A stretch of 57,112 bases of DNA from Neolecta irregularis DAH-3. Lineage: Eukaryota; Ascomycota; Neolectomycetes; Neolectales; Neolectaceae. The position numbers and the translations under genes were made by a program. The notes under the pieces are model-generated. The model worked only from the letters and a program-made list of their open reading frames with translations. It was not told where the DNA came from and did no database searches. Shown in pieces: positions 1 through 9,412 of the stretch. How positions within the stretch are numbered: position 1 is the first letter of the stretch; each line of letters starts with the position of its first letter. The stretch is from NCBI GenBank assembly GCA_001929475.1, contig LXFE01000149.1, forward strand, positions 1 to 57,112, given 5' to 3'.

Positions 1-42
1 CCCCCCCCCCCCCCCCCTGCCCCCCCCCCCCCCCCCCCCCGC
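1..42. repeat. Poly-C run at the window edge
   Basis: Apart from one TG pair this stretch is pure cytosine. It abuts ordinary sequence and looks like a contig-end or assembly homopolymer rather than a biological feature. It is not a telomere: no TTAGGG-type units are present here. Confidence 0.7.
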
Positions 43-134
43 CATAAAGCATATTCCATTTTTTTGAATATTGTGGCTTTTCAAAATAGTGGCTGGCGAA
101 CGCGGCCTAGATAGCAATTGATAAATAGATGACG

Positions 135-1575
135 TCAAATATTGGTAATATTGGCGAGCCTTTTATATTCCTGCAGCAAAATTGGGATATCGCCGATTGT
201 TAGATCGTGCGCATTTGCATCGAGGAATTTTGAACCTACCTGGTGTGGTTTTGCAAAAGAGGGTATTGCGCGAGTGGTTAGATTTGTGGCAGCGCGAACG
301 ACGTTTAAGCCTGGTAGATTTGCGAGGGAACTGGAGCTACGGTTAGAGGTGACAAACAAGGGTGTACAATGATCTTTGCCCATTGTGTTTTTCTTTTGCG
401 AATAGTTGTTTTACCTCTTGGAGGGTTTTGGGGGAGGAGCTTATGTGGTCGCGGAGAAAGTTGTAGGAAGAGTCTAGAGCGGTGGAGGCGATGGAGACAA
501 CGGAGGGAGCAGGCTGTTGTGCTGAGAGGGGGGAGGGAAAGGTCTGCGAGGACGGGGAGGGAAAGGACTGTGGGTCGAGGTTGTGCAAGGACTTTGGATC
601 GAGTGTTTCAATAAAAGTAGCAGCAGCTTCAAAGTTTGTGAGGCAGTAGGACGATTCACCGGTGAGGGGAGGGTGAAAGCGCTGGACGAAGCAGATGTGG
701 GAAACGAGGTTTGAGGGTCTTGATTTTACAAGAGTGTAGATTAAGCAAGGGAGGATGTGGTCTGCGGCGGAGCAGTCATTGCCAACACGGGCGAGGGTGT
801 CGAGGACGTGCGAGTGGATGGCCTTGAGGGCGAGCAGCTTGTCGAGAGGGCTGGTGGAGGCGTACAAGGCGGGGAGTTCTGCGGGTTAGAGCGCGACTAT
901 AGGGCGGTTGCCTTTGAGAGTGTTGGAGATGGTGGCGAGGAGGAGGTTGTGCGGGAGGGCGACGGAGAGGGCCTGCAGGGAGAGGCGGGAGTGGTTGAGG
1001 CGCGCGGTGTTTGCGGCGAGGAGGAGGTCTCTCGCGCGGTCGTGCGGGGGGCAGAAGAGGAAGGCGTACGCGTGGGCGCAGACGGCTGCGTGCACCTTGA
1101 GCGACCACGCGTGTTTGCGGGCGGCGGCGCGGAGCCGGGCAGCCTTGCGGTCTTGGATCTGCCCGTAGGGGAGCATTTCGGCGGGCAGGGCCGTGGCGGG
1201 CGGCGGCGGGCGGGAGGAGTCGCGGCGGAGGGTCAGGGCAGCGAGGCAGCGGGTGAAGAGCAGCGGGTGCGAGTCTGCGGGAGCAGCGTGCAGCGAGAGG
1301 ATAAAAGAGTCGATGTCTGCGAGGATGTCTGGGTCATGGTCAGGGTCAGGCAAGCAGTCTGGGGCCTCTTGGCTGTTCGCTAGAGGGTCTGAATCGTCTG
1401 GACAACTGGCTAGAGGGTCTGAATCGTCTGGACAACTGGCTAGAGGATCTGATTCCTCTGGACAATTCGCTAGAGGGTCTGAATCCTCTGGACAATTCGC
1501 TAGAGGGTCTGATTCCTCTGGACACTCCCCCGGAGGGGTGTCTGAATTGGAGAGCGGGTCACCAAGGGGCGGCAT
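135..1575 (-). CDS. VPS9-domain protein, probable Rab5-family GEF
   Basis: Three exons on the minus strand encode a protein whose C-terminal half is a VPS9 domain. The segment around LDKLLALKAIHSHVLDTL, then AADHILPCLIYTLVKSRPSNL and a SYCLTNFEAAATFIETLD stretch, matches the catalytic core of Vps9/Muk1/Rabex-5, which load GTP on Rab5/Vps21 GTPases in endosomal and vacuolar traffic. The N-terminus carries five near-identical decapeptides of type SDPLA(N/S)CP(E/D)(E/D). The coding frame is continuous across an in-frame TAA at 886-888 only if a 33-nt GC-AG intron (911 down to 879) is removed, giving NTLK joined to ELPALYAS; a second, 31-nt GT-AG intron lies near 350. The start chosen is the ATG at 1575, 47 bp from the divergent lipase start. 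The 3' exon ends at 135. Domain call is strong; the exact N-terminus is less certain. Confidence 0.85.
1381..1530 (-). repeat. 30-bp tandem repeat inside the VPS9 gene
   Basis: Five consecutive 30-bp units, each beginning tagagggtctga on the plus strand, encode decapeptides SDPLANCPEE and close variants on the minus strand. Units one and two are identical; units three to five differ at a few bases, and a degenerate sixth copy precedes them. The length keeps frame, so copy number can vary without breaking the gene. The peptide is acidic and serine/proline-rich, with a Cys in most units. Confidence 0.95.
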
Positions 1576-1622
1576 CGGGACTCGCCACGGGTGGCAGTGG
1601 ACGCTCCGTCGGACTCACCACC

Positions 1623-2836
1623 ATGCTGCCGCACCTGCTCCTGCTCCTGCTCTGCCCCGCGGCCGCACCCGCCCAGTTTACTCTGCGGCACGAGTACCGC
1701 ATCGACCCCGACTCGCACGCGCCCCTCCGGACCGACCTGCGACCCGGCAGTGCCCCCCCCGCCGTGCTCCTCAACCACCGCTTGCGCCCTAAACCCACCC
1801 TGCCCAATGCCCTTGCCCGCCATAGCCCCGCCCTGCTCTTCCAGGCGCAGTCCCCGCTGCCTACACTCCCCGTCCCCGCCGTCTCCGACAAACACACCCT
1901 CGCCGAGCTCGCCCGCATGGCCAGCAACGCGTACCTCCCCGGCTTAGACTCGCCAGACTGGGTCCCCGTCGGCGCGCCCTGGAACAAGGCACCCCCCCGC
2001 TTCCCCTGCCGCCGCCGCTGCTAACCCGCCAGTCGCACCACTTTGGCTGGGAACGGGCCGGCCTGCGCGGTCACGTCTTTGTCGACCATGCAAACGCCAC
2101 CGTCGTCATCGCTCTCAAGGGCACCAGCGCGGTTCTTTTTGGCGGTGGCAAGACTTCAGCCCGCGACAAGACAAACGTACCCTCTTGCCAAGATTCCCGC
2201 TTATCGCAGGACAACCTCCTTTTTTCCTGCTGCTGCGCCCGCATCTCCTACGCTTGGAAAACGGTCTGCGACTGCTACTCCTCTGCAAACTCCTGCTCCC
2301 AGTCCTGTCTCGAACAATCCCTCCAGTCCCAAGACTCCTACTACAACGACGCCCTCACAATCTACCACAACGTCTCCTCAATCTACCCCGCTGCTACAAT
2401 ATGGCTGGTCGGCCATTCCCTAGGCGGCGCAATTGCCTCCCTCCTAGGCCTCACTTTTGGCCTCCCAACTGTCACCTTTGAGGCCCCCGGCGAGCTCTTA
2501 GCCGCCCAGCGTCTTCATCTACCCTTGCCCCCAGCTATCCCCGCGTCAGAGACAAACATCTGGCACATTGGCCACACCGGGGACCCAATATTCATGGGCG
2601 TATGCACAGGCCCTGCTTCCTCTTGCTGGTACGCAGGCTACGCAATGGAAACACATTGCCACACAGGCTTGGAATGCGTCTATGATACCGTCGCAGACAA
2701 GGGTTGGCGCATAGACATCAGATCACACAGCATCCTCCCTGTCATCAACGACGTCATCTTGGCTTACGACGATGTTCCAACTTGTAAAGAGGTCAAAGAC
2801 TGCGTAGACTGTTTTGCTTGGACTTTTCAGAACTAG
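1623..2836 (+). CDS. ATG15: Atg15-type vacuolar lipase (class 3 lipase)
   Basis: This enzyme degrades membranes of autophagic bodies and multivesicular-body vesicles in the vacuole. It begins with a hydrophobic signal-anchor (MLPHLLLLLLCPAAAPAQ), followed by the family block LAELARMASNAYLP, FGWERAGLRGHVFVDHANAT and VVIALKGTS. A cysteine-rich patch (FSCCCARISYAWKTVCDCYS) precedes the nucleophile elbow GHSLGGA, whose central Ser is catalytic, and the family block GDPIFMGVCTGPASSCW. Length (about 380 residues) is usual for the family. Two introns are needed: a 44-nt GC-AG intron at 1989-2032 (WNK joined to SHHFGW) and a 33-nt GT-AG intron at 2177-2209 (KTN joined to DNLLF). The gene is divergent from the VPS9 gene, 47 bp apart. 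Both act in endosome/vacuole traffic, but shared control is only a guess. Confidence 0.95.
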
Positions 2837-3727
2837 TACCGCTTCTTTTGGATTCAATGGTTGATTATTTATATTTATTATCATTATGAATGATTTATCT
2901 TTTATCATGATTTATTATCATTAGATAAAGGATATGAAAAAGATTTGAAATCGGAAAATTCGAATCCCTGCAAGAGATTCTGAAGCGGATTCATGGGATA
3001 ACCCCCGGTCATGTAATGCAACACTCATGTTGGGACCTTCTCTCGTCGTTGTCGTAGACGACTTCAAAAACATCATACATCTTCAGGATGTAGATGGCTG
3101 AATCGCTTATTTTTCTCTCTGATTCATTTGGGTTGGATTTGATCTCGGTTTTTTTCTATTTAAAACAAATCCGCCTTACACGAATTCAACACCCTTGAAC
3201 GCCACATTCGTTATAAGCAGGTTCGACTGTAGAGTGAAGTTGAAGGTTGATAAATGGTTCTGCATATGCAGTAGCTGCCTTGTCAGCCGACCATCAATCA
3301 GGAGCAGCAGAAACGTTGAAAGGTTACGACCTCGCCTGGTTGATTAACCAGGCTTTCTGGGGTTCAAACAATCACTGAGTGACTCTGAAGTGCTTTTTAT
3401 GAAGATCTGGACTTTTATCTTTTTGTAATTATCTCAACTCAACCCTTGGAACAGGGCGCCTCGATATTCCGAAGATGTTTGGAAAAAACCTGACAATATG
3501 TAATACATTTGCAAAATATCGATCCCGCTTTGCAATTCTTTCCCATTACAAGCTCTTGGGTCAGCGGTTCGCCTTTGGCTTGCTATCCAAAGTAGCCTCA
3601 CAAGCCTTATTGCAATCTCGCGGATATTTCGTCACCGTCATTCTTAGACATTCGAGCAATATCAAAAATATAATATCTCGAAAACTCTTATCAACGATAT
3701 ATTTCTTATCAAGGTTGACTGCTGTGA
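2837..3727. other. Gene-poor interval (about 890 bp)
   Basis: This is the longest stretch without a recognisable gene. It is AT-rich, with a run of TTATTATCATTA-type sequence at 2865-2930, a T-rich tract near 3148-3157, and an 8-bp-stem hairpin at 3334-3353. The only long open frame on the plus strand (3475-3813) overlaps the end of the TMEM135 gene, resembles nothing I know and has an unnatural composition. I see no tRNA A/B boxes, no snRNA landmarks and no transposon ends. It holds the 3' flanks of the two convergent genes. Confidence 0.6.
3334..3353. repeat. Short perfect inverted repeat (hairpin)
   Basis: An 8-bp arm GCCTGGTT and its exact complement AACCAGGC flank a GATT loop. It lies in the gene-poor interval between two convergent genes. 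It could be a chance palindrome or part of an RNA fold; no U-run follows closely enough to call a terminator. Confidence 0.5.
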
Positions 3728-5424
3728 CTATTCTGCCTTGTTATTTCGGTTTGCAACTTTTACCGGATCCACCCATGAATTTCCACACAGCACATTCAGG
3801 CTTTTCCTTGTAAGCGAGTCAGAAAAGGCTGATGGCGACGACTGGAAGAGCGCCATTATAATCCCGAGCGAAGCCGCAAATAAATACACATCCACATGCT
3901 TCAAATTTATCTTCTTGTGCCTCTTTTCAACAATCTTCCATGACGATGCAAGAGACAGCCGTACTAAAGAGTCGACTCGTGATTTTCCGTGCTCTCGATC
4001 TAAAAACGCAAACAGTCCGCCAATGAACCCGGCTAAATGGAATCTCCAATTAGCAACAAACGCAATCAAACATACCTCCAACGAGGAAGAAAGTTATCAG
4101 GCAGAATCCGCTGAAACGCGCAAACAGAAGCCCAACATGTTCCAAAACCAAATGTTACAAACGCAGAGACCCCGGCAATTTTTTGCGCAGTCAGCATTAT
4201 GAAAGATAAAGGACTAAATTATTAGGTCCCTGAAACAAATGGAGTTTTACTCTTTCTTCACTCTTTCATAGCGTAACAGCCCTAAACAGGTGTAGAATAC
4301 AAACATAAACTTTGAAACAGGGACTAGTTGCCTCGCGCAAAATTCGAGTAAAGTTTTCGTGCACGATGGGTTGTCGGGGTGTAGAGAAGCACAAGAGAGA
4401 TATGTAATACTAGGGTGGGCCAAATTTAATATCGGAGAGATTTCCTCAAAAACCAGAGGTACAGTAGACGCCCCGGGCCGCAATACAGGAGACTTGAACT
4501 TTGGATAATTCTTTCTTGATATTTCGGCAATGTTTTTGATTATGGTATCGCCATCTGGCCATGCAAGATGTGCCGGATAATCAGCTGGTCGCTTCTTCAC
4601 ATAAGAGTTCGAAAACCCGAATATGAAACTCTTGAAGCTCTACAATTAGAATGGTGGATGGCGAAGATTATACATTAGGGAAACAGTCTCCGTCAAAAAA
4701 CATCGCATGAAGCAATTGGCTCGAAGCAAAAGGAGCCATCATCCACGAGCCAAACCACCAGGGCAGATTAGGTAAATAACCCTCGGCACCCATGAACTTG
4801 TAGAAAGATTCAACAGCTTTGGTGAAGAGGTATATCGCAATACTGACTCGTCGGTTACCAGGCGGGTGGATAGCAAGCGCTGTCCCAGAAAGGACTCCAG
4901 CGACAATAGGAGGAAAGTACTCGGTCGAGCAAAGAGACTGAAAGTATCTCAAGGATTTACAAGGTGAAGGGCGTCCTCGTCTCTGAACCAGTTTCTGCCG
5001 AAAGCGAATAAGAAACGCGAGTAGGATAGGGTGGGAAAGAAACACTCCGGCAAAACTCAGGCCACTCCGGATGGCATTCTTTTGCGCTTTACGCAATAAT
5101 TCCTTAATTCTTATGTTTTAGAATGAACTTTGAGAAAATTTTACCCTTGTTTACCAAGTGAAGCAGGAATAGCAACATCGATCGCCAAAGTTAACGCATA
5201 AGCAGCGGTAAAAGAGCGGCACGCCGAGCGAAACTTTGCTGCCGAAGGAGAATCGGAATCATGTGAATGTTTTGATAGACCACTTTTACAAATGGAGGCA
5301 TACTCCTTGGGAGAGAGAAGAAAAGTTACAAGACTGCGGGTCATGGGGTGAGGGGACAAGTTGAGTGGGAAAATCCATGTGAAGTTGTACCTGTATTAGC
5401 TCCACCTCTTCACCCAAATTGCAT
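3728..5424 (-). CDS. TMEM135-like multi-pass membrane protein
   Basis: TMEM135 homologues are multi-pass proteins of peroxisomes, lipid droplets or mitochondria. The sequence shows the family signatures in order: paired helices VAGVLSGTALAIHPPGNRRV and AIYLFTKAVESFYK, the block WWFGSWMMAPFASSQLLHAMFFDGDCFPN, then KKRPADYPAHLAW, the Cys-containing SCASLHPDNPSCTKTLLEFC, and C-terminal helices with RFHLAGFIGGLFAFLDRE. Six exons are joined by introns of 35, 34, about 40 and 32 nt plus a candidate 23-nt first intron at 5391-5413 that links ATG (5424) Met-Gln-Phe to GYNFTWIF. If that intron is wrong, translation would start at an internal Met near 5344. The 3' end faces the gene-poor interval; the 5' end lies about 280 bp from the Kar5-like gene. 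Confidence 0.8.
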
Positions 5425-5460
5425 GACATTAGGTAATTTGTAAAGAAAAGTTACTATTTT

Positions 5461-5551
5461 GTGGCTGCAAGACACACGTTTAAAATCCGAATTTCATTAA
5501 ATGGCCAATTTCATGAAATTCAGGCTAAGAAAGTGGTTGTAAAACACGCCC
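5461..5551 (+). repeat. Intergenic repeat with direct-repeat ends and a palindromic core
   Basis: A GTGGCTGCAAGACACACG copy at 5461 and a GTGGTTGTAAAACACGCCC copy at 5533 are direct repeats flanking a perfect 14-bp palindrome AATTTCATGAAATT. The core and right end recur at about 12245-12285 upstream of PAF1. It resembles a remnant of a small dispersed element. No coding capacity. Confidence 0.45.
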
Positions 5552-5703
5552 TAATAGTTTAATTTCCACCTTGCGAGTTGTGAGAATGGCACGCTTGAAT
5601 AACTCCATGTTTGTACTCCTGTTATAATAATTACTTATTAATCGCAAACTAAATCGCAGAATCATATAGCAGATACTCTTATAGAATACAAGCAAAGGCC
5701 AAG

Positions 5704-7572
5704 CTAGAAATGTCTAATATCAAACTCCTCGACGTGCGAATGTAGATATAATCGTCTCGATCTATGGGGTATGCCCAATGCTCTTGTATTCCTGACAAGT
5801 GTAAACCAGGGTTCAAGTGAAGATGGGATTACCGCAATGTCCTCATGCTCCAACCAACTTGAAATGGAAATGAGTAGGCACAGAGAAGAATGATTACTAT
5901 GAAAGCCAGCGATTTTGACTTTGCAGATTGCAGGCTGTAGAGAGTAACCATTAGAATGAGCACTACAGTTCAACATAGATATATGCATTACCATACAAGA
6001 AGCGATGGTCGAACGAGTGAAGTTAAATATCAAACCGAATAAGAATATTGATATGAGAGATTGACGGAAATATGAAAATCGCATGAGTGTCCGGTTTGAA
6101 TTGTCGGCGAGGGAAGCAACAGCGGAGGCAACTTCAGTTAGACGCTGGACAATGACAATTGACCGGCTATCTAGGTCTTCAGAGATGTTCTCTGGATGAG
6201 CAACGACTTGGAGACTATTATACCCGTAGACCTACAGTCAAGCTTTCAAACTCTGCCTTTGCGTTCGAGGCACGATTTAGATTATCGTTTAAATATGAAT
6301 GTAACTGTATAGACTGTGTTGTGAGGCCCTCTGTTTGGTTCAATAAGAGGGTCTAATTATAAAGGATCGTTTTTGTAGTTGGAGCTCTACCACGAATTCG
6401 GTCAGGGAAGTGATTTTGCCTATGACCGATGGTAAGAGAGTACTATCAACTGTCTCAATCTGGAAAAGCATCTGGGGGTGAGATGTGCGAGGGAAAGAAT
6501 TACACCTCATCAGCTGCTACACGCACTTTTGTAGAAATTTGAGAATTTGAGCGCGACAATTGTGCGGCTTGCTCATTCATTTGAAGCAAAGAGTCTCTCT
6601 GCTGTTCTATAATCGACAAGTTATCATTGAAGAGCTGTCATAAGGGTTGACAGAGTTCAAGGAGATGTACCTCGTGCAATTCCGAGCGGCTATGCTTGAC
6701 AATATTTACGGTGGTTTGCAGTTCTGCATCAAGACTGGATAGTGTAGTATCGAGATGGGAGATATGACGCATGACGATAGGATGGAGCCTATCAAGGTCG
6801 TTGAATATAAGACCGAGCTTGGATGTGATTTCAGTCAGAGTTCGTAGTGTGAGGAGGTCATGCGAATGGCTCTCGTCTCTATGTTTGCGGAGCTCGTGAA
6901 GGTGGGTGTCCAATATGGCTGAGAGCTCTAATTGGACGAGCGAGATGTTTTGATAGAGGGCAATAATGTTGCCTGTACTGTTGAGAGGGCCTCTGAAGGA
7001 GGAGTACGAGTTTCCAGGTCTTTTGAGGCAACAACACAGAAGTTTAGGGTTTCGCGGTAGTAACCAGAGAACGTTGTCCATGACTAGCGGTTGGTGGTGC
7101 GGCAGGCAAAAATATCAAGGACCTGAGGACGTGCATCGAGCTGGATAAGGCAGCTGTCGAGAAGCTCGGGCTTATAACATGCCGCCGGCACCGGCAGACC
7201 CGCCGCCTCCAATTCACACACTGCCCACGCAACCGCAAAAATAAGGCGATCTCGAGAGAAAGGTGGAGTGGGCAGGCGGCAGAGGAGGGCAAGATCAGCA
7301 GAGGCCGAAGCTGGAAAACACGGTGATTGGGCGGCGGCAAAGGTTGTCAAGGCAGAAAGACGGTCGAGCACAGTGTCAGAAGAAATATCGTTAAGTAAGG
7401 CAGCAGCAGTTGTCGAAAGGATTGCACAGACACATAATACCTGCATCTGAATGGGAGGCAGGTGGTGGTGGTGATGGTCGGTAGAGATGTCTCCAAGCTG
7501 TGGCCGTCCCACCCACTGAAATTGAAGGTCTTGGTAAATATTTAGTCCTTTCAATAGATCGTCAAATGACAT
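5704..7572 (-). CDS. Kar5/Tht1-like nuclear fusion (karyogamy) protein
   Basis: Kar5/Brambleberry/GEX1 proteins act at the nuclear envelope in nuclear fusion after mating. The N-terminal half holds the family cysteine-rich domain: SPCFPASASADLALLC, then FAVAWAVCELEAAGLPVPAACY, LDSCLIQLDARPQ and, across a 39-nt intron, SWTTFSGYYRETLNFC, which is diagnostic. Long helical segments follow (LYQNISLVQLELSAILDTHL; LGLIFNDLDRLHPIVMRH; further helices near 6600, 6270 and 6130), then a hydrophobic segment SYFRQSLISIFLFGLIFNF near the C-terminus, as in the family. Seven or so exons are needed; boundaries in the 6300-6360 region and after 6000 are uncertain, so the extreme C-terminus may be wrong. Start is the ATG at 7572 (MSFDDLLKGLN). 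The gene implies a sexual cycle. Confidence 0.7.
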
Positions 7573-7681
7573 TCATTCCCATCTTGCAGTTTGATACCAT
7601 CTTCTAGCTTCACCGCCCAAAAAAAAGAGCTGTGATTCCATTCTTCAGAAAAAGTAATCTTCCATTGTCTTTCTCCAAGTT

Positions 7682-7953
7682 CTATGCCATAGCATCTTTT
7701 TCACCCACATATTTTTCAGGCTTTTCAATCTTGAATGACATAACTGACTTGGATATTGGATCAACTTCTTGTTTCTTTTCTTCCTTTTTTGGGCCAGGGG
7801 ATCTAGATTTTGGTAACGGGGATTCTTCTTTCACAGATCTTATTCTAGGAGGCATAAACTGGCTTATCTCTGAAAAAAATGCAAGCCTGATTCTTAGAGA
7901 AACATCTCCTGGTCACCTATTTTCAGGTTTACTGCGAGAAAACTTTGTTTCAT
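7682..7953 (-). CDS. Small charged protein, unrecognised
   Basis: Two short exons on the minus strand, joined by a 47-nt GT-AG intron at 7870-7916, give a 74-residue protein: a short N-terminus (MKQSFLAVNLKI), then a basic/acidic, Pro/Ser-rich region (RIRSVKEESPLPKSRSPG, KKEEKKQEVDP) and a tail SFKIEKPEKYVGEKDAMA. Biased composition and reading through the splice in frame suggest a real gene. An alternative start is the internal Met (MPPRIRS), giving 57 residues. It lies only 20 bp after the CDK11 stop and 110 bp before the Kar5-like start, on the same strand as both. No family is recognised and no function is proposed. Confidence 0.5.
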
Positions 7954-7973
7954 TTCGCAGCACCAGGTTGTTG

Positions 7974-9344
7974 TTAATGCAATCGTAAACTAAAGCCAGC
8001 TCCTCCAATCTCACCTTCACCAAAGAGACTTCCCCGATCCACAATGGGAGCACTCGGACTTTCATGCTTTCTCCTTTCCCCAGAAGATTTGGAAGGAAAA
8101 CTTGGCATCAATTCTGTTGCTTGCGGTCGTGGTTCTTCAGTGAAATAAGGATGCTGCATCGCCACGCGAGCTGTGATGCGATTCGAAGGGTTCAAGGAAA
8201 GTAGATCTGAAAGCAGGTTTACCCCTTGTCGAGTCAATAAAGGAAACCGAGCTCGCAAAATTGAGCCTCGTCTGTAAATTAATTGATATTCGCATCGAGG
8301 AAATGCTACGCGGCGAGATGCTTCGGAAAGTTTATTGCCTTTGCATTAGGAAGATCAGAAAACCCTGGCCACTCCTCATCAGATGGAACTCCTAGAAGCT
8401 CAAAGATCCGGCGTTAGGCCAATTGATAACGATCCAAACCTTTGAAATTTGATCCAATTCGCTTTTGCCCTGCAACAGAGGTTTACCTGTTAGCAACTCG
8501 GCAAAAATACAACCAATTGACCACATATCAATTGCAGTATCGTATTTTATCGCACCGAGAAGTAGCTCCGGAGCTCTGGAATATCAACAAAATAGATATG
8601 AGTTTACTTACCGATACCATAAAGTAACAACGAGCTGGGTTAAAGGCGGCAGCGGGTCGCCATACAACCGAGCAAGTCCAAAGTCTGCTATTTTTATCAT
8701 TCCTCGATTGTTCATGAGTAAATTTGAAGTTTTCAAGTCTCGATGAATAATCCAGTAATCATGAAGAAGAGCCGTAGCCGATAGCAATTGGAGCATCAGT
8801 GTTTTGACTTCCGATTGAAGGAATGGTTCCTTCATATCTTCCATGAGGGTTTTGAGATCATGCTCGATATAATCCATGACTATAAACACGCTCAATATTA
8901 CCTTCTTTTGTTAAAAAAAAGTGGGTAATACTGCGAAAGGCTTTCTCCCATGACGACTTCCCGTATATTTACGATATTCGGATGCCGAGCGACCATTAAT
9001 GTTTCTATCTCTCGTAGACTCGTAACTGGAAACCCATTCTTTTCATTGTCCAATTTGAGTTTCTTTAGAGCTACTATTTCGCCAGTTTCCATATCCCTAG
9101 CACGATAAACGATCCCATAGGAACCTTCCTCGATGTGGTTGAGCTTTTCGTATGTGTCTACGAGACGACAGGATTCCAGAGGTGCCCCGAAGAATTGAAT
9201 GGAACGATTTGATGGGATTGATGGTTGCTGTTCCTCGACAGCGGCCTTTGAGACTGAACTCTTGCGTTTCCTAGACTTTTTTGAAACTCGGGAAGAAGCT
9301 ACAGATGGTCCCTCAAGATTGTTATCATCCCATCTCGAAGTCAT
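7974..9344 (-). CDS. CDK11/PITSLRE-type protein kinase
   Basis: CDK11 kinases link transcription, splicing and Mediator. The sequence has the glycine loop [12 protein letters not shown], the catalytic Lys in VALKKLKL, the cyclin-binding helix [11 protein letters not shown] (the PITSLRE signature with I to V), [14 protein letters not shown], the activation-loop end [12 protein letters not shown], and the family C-terminal tail [10 protein letters not shown] basic NLS-like KKSRKRK lies upstream of the kinase domain. Start is the Met of MTSRWDDN at 9344, typical for the family; an upstream in-frame ATG at 9434 would overlap the divergent NDUFAF7 gene and is less likely. One of the introns (8439 down to 8408) appears to end in GG instead of AG: the expected [16 protein letters not shown] is encoded only if the splice falls there. 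Confidence 0.9.
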
Positions 9345-9412
9345 CAGGCCCGGCTTTACAACATAGGTTGAGGTCGAGTCCCGCAACGTTCCCTTCGCTT
9401 TTCCCACAATCA

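Noticed and set aside
1-42. Telomere or subtelomere at the window start
   Set aside because: The run is nearly pure C with no repeat unit and leads directly into an ordinary gene; an assembly edge is likelier.
886-888. In-frame TAA splitting the VPS9 gene, suggesting a pseudogene or recoded stop
   Set aside because: A 33-nt GC-AG intron with a CTCTAAC branch point removes the stop and restores a natural VPS9 sequence.
757-1792. Long GC-rich plus-strand frames opposite the VPS9 gene
   Set aside because: They are shadows caused by high GC (few stops) and lack any recognisable domain.
3334-3375. tRNA-like fold: hairpin followed by ggttcaaac
   Set aside because: The T-arm stem does not pair and there is no A-box or acceptor stem.
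3475-3813. Plus-strand open frame of 112 codons
   Set aside because: It overlaps the 3' end of the well-supported TMEM135-like gene, shows no known motif and has an unnatural composition.
7632-7988. Plus-strand open frame of 118 codons
   Set aside because: It is antisense to the small charged gene and the CDK11 end; the minus-strand reading has better codon and splice support.
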